A stretch of DNA of 64,000 nucleotides from Thuidium tamariscinum. Taxonomy: Eukaryota; Streptophyta; Bryopsida; Hypnales; Thuidiaceae. The notes beneath the pieces are model-generated. The model was not told the DNA's origin, did not search any database, and saw only the letters and a program-made list of their open reading frames with translations. Location: NCBI GenBank assembly GCA_947034885.2, contig OX344749.2, forward strand, positions 2,619,501 through 2,683,500, in the 5' to 3' direction. Shown here in pieces: positions 58,280 to 64,000 of this stretch (positions are counted from its first letter, which is position 1; every line of letters starts with the position of its first letter). A program made the translations under genes and the position numbers.

Positions 58280-59700
58280 AAGTCTTGAGCAAATAGGTGC
58301 ATTTTCTTTTGTTTCTATAGCTTCCTCAAAAATTATTAATTGAATACTTTTGGACCTAGAATTCCTTAATATAGTTACCCCTTACATGACATTGCAAGCT
58401 TGAGGGGCATTTGAAAATTCATACTTGAATTTTCACATAGTCTTCTATTTTAAATATATAAAGCTTAACTTAGGAAATGTACCTCGAAGATTATACTTTC
58501 AATTTCATTTTAATATTTAAAAAAATATTAAAACTACATTTTGTGTGACATTTAGAAGATTATATCTTAAAAGGTCAAAATATACAACTTTTGAACATTT
58601 TCTATAAAAAAATTTAGTATGAATTAAGCAATACACCAATCGCATGACAATGTTTATCACCATTATCTTCATTTTTCTTACAACTTTCATAATATTTTTA
58701 ATGCTATGTAATTACTATATTTTTACAAAAAAATTACTATAAGAAATCATATAAAATATATTTTCAATGTTTTTAATTACAAAAAATGAAGATAATTTTT
58801 AGATATATATTTTTTTACATGATAATAATGAATATAGAAAATGAATGAAGTTTGACCCAACCCAAATATAAAATGACCTTCAAGAATCAGTTCCTTAGGG
58901 CTTGAAGAAATTAGCAAATTGTTGAATTCTTAAATAATTGCCAAAAACTTTCACCCCTTTGTATCAAGACAAAGAATAAATTGCTTAAAATTTGAGTATA
59001 TAGCTACAAAGTGGTTAAATTATATAGTAAGAGATGGTTTAATTTAGCACTTAAGATAAAGGTACCCATTATTGATTACTTCAACAAATTTTAGGTCGAT
59101 TGTGAGTAGTATGACACAAGTGGAATTTTTCTCAAGTAGGAAGATAGGAATTATGAAAATTGCAAATTTTTCAGAATTTTATATCCAAAATTGAAATTAC
59201 TATGATTTTTGAAAGCCTAAAAGTTGTTTGGACTAATAGCCAATGTTTAGAGTCTTCCAATTACAATTACAAACTAAGTACTTTCCTACTCACTATTTCC
59301 TACTTTCTTGCTCACTACTTTGGGACATGTGTTATGAAATTATTGGGCCCAACTTTGAAATGAAGGAAAAAACACATTCCAAGCTATATGTTTTAGCCTT
59401 GGTTGGAAATAGATGCACTCTACAAGTTGGATATGGGTCCCCGGTTGGGAATGGATACCTTTACTGTAGGTGCCAAAATTGAATTTTTCAATCAAATTCC
59501 TAGGAGTCCATGTCACCTCACACCATTTATAAGATGACATGTGGCACTTTTTTTCCTTCCAAGAATGACATAATTTATGCCAAATCTGACCTTCACCTAG
59601 GGTAATTGAACACCTTAGGAATTGGCTGATTCTCAAACATTGCTAATTATCACTAATTATCACTAAATTGTGACTAGTAAATTGAAACTGTGACTAGTAA
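58280..59700. other. AT-rich intergenic DNA with a Harbinger-like fragment
   Basis: No gene. About 59100-59480 is homologous to the right part of the element at 29169-29755 (shared AGCCAATGTTTAGAGTCTTCC-type and TACAAGTTGG-type sequences). 59490-59700 leads into the promoter of the PHD-homeodomain gene. Confidence 0.45.
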
Positions 59701-60038
59701 ATTGTGAGTCCGCTGCGAGACGCTGCCAGCGAAAGTTGGTGTGCTTGACGAGACTATTCGCTCCCACGACTCATGCATTTTCAATCACTCGCGGCGTCTC
59801 CTCTGTTTTCCGCCATTCTATTCGACTGTTCATTTTGGGTTGCCGCTGGTCGCGCCTCCGTCTGTCTGTCTGTCTGCTCTCGGACTGTGCCCGAGGTCGA
59901 TCAATAGCGGAGCTTCCAGCTCCGACGCCACCCTCAGGATCAGCTCAGCGATGGATTTGGAGCGGCGATGAGAGGGGCGGCGTGCGCAATTTGGGGAGGG
60001 GAAGCTTGTTAGCACGCGCCACGCGCGGACGTGAGGGG
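59701..60038 (+). promoter_or_regulatory. 5' leader of the PHD-homeodomain gene with possible upstream ORFs
   Basis: GC content jumps at about 59710. Before the main ATG at 60039 there are three closed upstream ORFs: 59773-59907 (44 codons), 59951-59971 (6 codons) and 59968-60012 (14 codons), the last two overlapping as ATGA. If transcription starts upstream of them they should reduce initiation at the main start. The transcription start is unknown, so their presence in the mRNA is inference. Confidence 0.45.
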
Positions 60039-63000
60039 ATGGTGCCTTCCAAAGTTCACGATGCTGCTACCCCTCCTGCCGGCGATCCCAAGACGGTGCG
60101 ATCGCGAGCTTACGAGAAGAGGCGGAAGGAGCGCAGCCTCACGGCGACGGGCGATGGCTTCGGGCCGTCGTCGTCGCCGGACGGAGGAAGTGTGGATGCG
60201 GAGGCGCAGGCGGCGGGGCGGCAGCAGCAGAGGCGGAGGCGACGTCGGCAGCAGCGTCGTCGCTCGCGGAAAAGAAACCACCACGCCGACGTGGTGCTGG
60301 ACAATCGAACGCGGATCAAACGGCGGGTGAAGTACTTGCTGATGAAAATGCGCGGGGACCAGAACCTGCTGGATGCGTATTCGGGGGAGGGGTGGAAGGG
60401 GCAGAGGTGCGGCTTACACTAGGTTTTGGGAAGACTAGGTTTGCGGGATTGGTGTCGTGATTGTAGTGGGGTATTTAGCTTGTTCTGGACGGTTAGAATG
60501 GAGCTTGGTCTTGGCAATTGACAGGAACTGGTTGGGTCTCGGTTACGTCAATTATGCATATTCGTTGCTTGCAGTGTTTAGACTTGCGATTCGCTTTTGG
60601 TAATTTGTCGTCCCTCTGTCTCTCGTTTCTCAATTTACCTTTTCAAATCTCCACGTCGTGATGGTCTGTTCACATCGGATTTGGGGAATTGCGGAAATGT
60701 GCAGTCGTGAGAAGATCAGACCGGAGCAAGAATTGCAGCGTGCGGAGGCGCAGATCCTGCATTCGAAGTTGGCCATTCGGGAGGCTCTGCATGAACTGGA
60801 TGACTTGGGATTAGAAGGTTCTCTCGACAAGAATGCATTTGATGCGGAGGGCCGCGTGTTTCATGAACAGGTACATATGAAACAGCTACCAGTGCAGGTT
60901 TAGTAGTCCAATGTGGGCATGTCTGATGAAATTCGGCCAGTGAGCAGAAATCTCCGGCTGAGTTGATCTCCAGCAGTTTTAGGGTTTGTGAGTGCATGGC
61001 AGCGTCAGAGGAAATACTGTAGTTCATTGGAAATGTCCTTCACTTCGGATTTTACTTTCTCCCATATGAGACTGATTTAGTTCATATTGGTGAAATTTTG
61101 AGCTGTTTTAGACTTCCCAGGCTTGTCCCGTTAGCTAGTTGCGATCAGACCACTCAATTGTAGTGCTGTTGCGACATTGGATGCAGATATTTTGTGCCAA
61201 GTGCAAATCCCAAGAAGCTCTTCTTGATAATGACATCATCTTGTGCGATGGGGCTTGCAACAGGGGCTTCCATCAGTACTGCTTAGATCCGCCTTTAGCT
61301 ACGATTAACAGTAAGAGAAACTCCTGCAATTTCCTTCCTGGTATTTATCTACACAAATCGTTCTCTTCTCAATAGTGGAGGACGAGAGATTTGCACGTTG
61401 CATGCAATGTCACTAATATCGAATTGGGATGTGCAGTTCCACCTGGAGACGAAGGGTGGTTGTGTCCAGTATGTGAATGCAAGATGGAGTGCGTTGAAGT
61501 GATTAATGCATACCTGAACACGAATTTCGAGGTGGAAAACAGCTGGGAGGTGAGCGCTCTGCGTTGCATACATTTCGATTCACTAGATGCCGATTAAGGT
61601 TGCTGTGTCGTTGGCCGAAGCTGTCTGTAATTTTAGAAGTCTTTGAATGTCGAGGTTGGAGGATTCTCTTTCGACAAATGTCTCCTTCTCTCGAATAGGC
61701 CTTCCGATGTGCACTTCACCTTGGTCCTTGGGCATGCGGTTCTTTTGTGTTGAAGTGTGAACTGTTTTTGTGCCGCTGGCAGGTATTCTTCTCCAAGGAG
61801 GCTGTTGTAGCTGCAGGTGGTGGACCTCAAGACGGGGCTGACGATGATTTTCCTTCGTCAGACTCAGAAGATGATGACTATGATCCGGGAGGTATGGAGA
61901 TGCGTGCCAGTAGTGAAAGCGAAGGTGAAAGTAGTGAAAGTGAGGAGGATGGGGAGGATGGAGATAATGGTAATTCAGGAAGTGATTCTAGTGGAAATGA
62001 GACGTCTGCAAGTGACAAAGATGAGCAAGATCCAGGTGATGCAATCAATTTAAAGAGACTTGCTAAAGTAGGGAAGCGTAGTATCAGCAGCAAGGAAGGA
62101 GGTGGAGGTTTCCAGTTTTCTGGCAGTGATGACTCGGACATCTCTCTTGTGGATGAGTCCAATGATGGGGAAGAGAATTTAGGTTTAAGACGCGGAGGCT
62201 CGCAAGCAGAATTATCCGTATCCGATGAGGAAGCTATGGTGATAGGAGGGAAGAGGCATCGGAAAGCTGTGGACTACAAGAGGTTACATGATGTAAGTAT
62301 TGAAAGAAATTGTACGGTCATGGCTTACTTTGCGTATTCAAGGTCATCTGCCGAGAAAGCTGCACAGCCAATTAGGAGCGAAGCCTTGTTCTCTATGGAT
62401 TTTATGAGCCTCGAGAATGTGCTTCTAGGGCTTCCTTTTCTGGTCGCCGTTGCCACGAATGCGGGAACTTGTGTCGGTCCGTATGAGGACAAGAGTGCAA
62501 AGATTTTGATTTAGGGATTCTGTGCGGTTGCTTTGCAATTTTAAAGAAGATCAGCATGTTTCTCTTGTGATGAGTTCTGCTTGTGTATTAATTTGTGGTC
62601 GGTGCCCTATCGCCTTGAGTTTTCTGATCAAATATCTTTGTCTTGGCTCAGGAAATGTTTGGAAACGCGGAGATTGATGTTGACAACATTTTTTCTGAGG
62701 ACGAGGATTGGGGTCCACAACGTCGCCGAAGGAGAACTATCTCTGATGATCCCAGTAGACTTAGACGTCCTCGGGTTCGACGCAGAAGAGCCCCGAGTGG
62801 AGATGCTGCAAATGGGGTTGATGGACAAGGTGAAGGGGCTGCCGATATTCCTGGAGAAAAGCGACCTTGGAGGCGGTTACCGGATTCTGCAGTGGAGGTA
62901 TGTCTGGAGTTCGACAGATTGTTGCAGGGGGAGGTTCGCTTTTGGTGACGTGATTGTCAGAAATACATTTAGTTTGAAGTTATCATAACTTTGTGAGACC

Positions 63001-63758
63001 TTTACTTTTTGCTACAGCAGTTGGATAACGCGGCAGTTGTTTCGTCGCTTTTAAACGTTTAGGTAATAATTGTTTATTATATCCTTGGCTGACCTCATAT
63101 TGCATTGATCGCAGGCGTTACGACTTGTTGTGGCAGTAAATACGCTGCCCTCGAAATCTCGTAAAGAGGAGTTAGCAACGCAGCTTGGTTTGAGTTTTGC
63201 CCAGGTGAGTGTATCCAGGGTTGCTGTCTCTTATTAGGATACTGTCCCGATGAATCGACTTTGGTTTGGATGGCAATCTTTGCAAGCAGAATGTAGTTGC
63301 GGTCCAATCTTTGACTTCCTGAGAATTGGAATCTTGTTCAGGTTCATGGATGGTTTAAGAATCAGCGACATCGAGCTCTTAGAAAAGGGTTGGTGTCGTC
63401 GAAGCGACCGCATCTTTTTGCATCTAGCTCGAAGGGGGTGAATGGTATAAGAACTCTCCCCTCTCAGCAGGGGGGTGCCACGGAAACGACGATGTTTCTA
63501 AACGACAGCAATTCTAACGCATATTTAGCTGAGAAATTGGATGAGGTGCAACTACGACTGCTTGAACTCAAGCAAACCCTTGAAGAATTCGCGAGGAGTG
63601 CGACTGTCGAGGATGATGAAGACCGAAGTGGTGAAGTGGACAACAATTTTGGAAATGGAGGAATTGGACTTCCTGCGAGTGGGAAACGCATTATCTATAT
63701 CCCAGTGGCTGAGGTTAGGGAACGGCCAGCTGTGAGTGCGCGAACTAGTGCTTGCTGA
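60039..63758 (+). CDS. PHD-finger homeodomain protein, HAT3.1/PRHA type
   Basis: Eight exons join in frame: 60039-60406, 60705-60870, 61187-61310, 61437-61549, 61783-62292, 62652-62897, 63115-63204 and 63342-63758, giving 677 aa. Family features run in order: basic N-terminus, [14 protein letters not shown] with [13 protein letters not shown] (about 95-122), the helical [16 protein letters not shown] block, a C4HC3 PHD finger (C181, C184, C198, C202, H207, C210, C229, C232), a long Asp/Glu/Ser-rich segment (about 265-400) including [12 protein letters not shown], and a homeodomain at about 490-552 whose third helix is [13 protein letters not shown] (540-552). HAT3.1 relatives as I recall them read WFKHRR; here the DNA-contact Asn is present. 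A probable coiled coil follows (about 580-605). Such proteins are nuclear DNA-binding factors that may read histone H3 tails through the PHD finger. ATG 60039 is the first ATG in this frame. Confidence 0.9.
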
Positions 63759-64000
63759 GAGAAAACGATGACCGATCTTATTTAGTCTGCCTTCGTGTGG
63801 GCTTCTCTTTATCGATTCTTTGTAGAACATGCTTAACAATTTAGGCTATTATGGAAGATACTCTCCTGCCTTATATATGAACTGCTTAAACTATTCCTAT
63901 CAGCTTACAGATGAACTGGAGTCAGCGTACACAAATTTTTTGAACTTGATTCGGCTTCCCTTTCCCAAATGATGTTTCATTTTTGGAACGTGTTTGCTTC
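63759..64000 (+). other. Probable 3' UTR of the PHD-homeodomain gene
   Basis: Genic composition continues to the window edge after the TGA at 63756-63758. No poly(A) signal could be fixed, and no further coding exon is needed because the frame closes. Confidence 0.5.

Noticed and set aside
59736..60038. Upstream in-frame extension of the PHD-homeodomain protein
   Set aside because: The frame is open but contains no ATG before 60039; its openness reflects GC-rich leader composition.

Overview
The window is nuclear DNA of a land plant. All four convincing genes are plant-type and split by many short introns with GT..AG borders, and they sit as GC-richer islands in very AT-rich, repeat-filled DNA. 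The low gene density (four genes in 64 kb), the gene set and the intergenic composition suggest a seed-free plant such as a moss, but the sequence alone does not fix the species. No bacterial, organellar, rRNA, tRNA or CRISPR features were seen.

Layout. 1-10.2 kb: AT-rich intergenic DNA with two copies of a TA-flanked MITE and a small remnant with a transposase-type zinc finger. 10.2-22.6 kb: a divergent gene pair. A kynurenine 3-monooxygenase-like FAD enzyme with a probable plastid targeting region lies on the minus strand (15722 to 11559, six exons, 530 aa). An SR45/RNPS1-type splicing factor lies on the plus strand (16851 to 21484, 13 exons, 400 aa). The 1.13 kb between their start codons is a candidate two-way promoter. 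Introns of both genes carry copies of one repeat of about 200 bp. 22.7-43 kb: a gene desert made of non-autonomous DNA transposons, foldback elements and hairpins. 43.8-47.2 kb: a LAG1/LOH-type ceramide synthase with a TLC domain (seven exons, 362 aa). 47.6-59.6 kb: more nested repeats, a 2.67 kb TA-flanked element inserted into an older repeat, and a solo LTR. 60.0-63.8 kb: a HAT3.1/PRHA-type PHD-finger homeodomain protein (eight exons, 677 aa).

Every coding model was assembled by hand. In each, exon phases close without a frameshift from ATG to stop and the joined protein reads as one known family, so the exon borders are fairly secure. UTRs and transcription starts cannot be placed. The four genes do not form a pathway. 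They cover plastid or membrane redox metabolism, mRNA splicing, sphingolipid synthesis and chromatin-linked transcription.

The most unusual content is the repeat landscape. Several families have termini of the form TTAA-CCCCTAAA, with TTAA or a one-base variant at both ends, which resembles the target-site habit of piggyBac elements. There is also a modular 1 kb foldback, a perfect 73 bp inverted repeat, and insertion nesting that can be dated relatively from the sequence itself.
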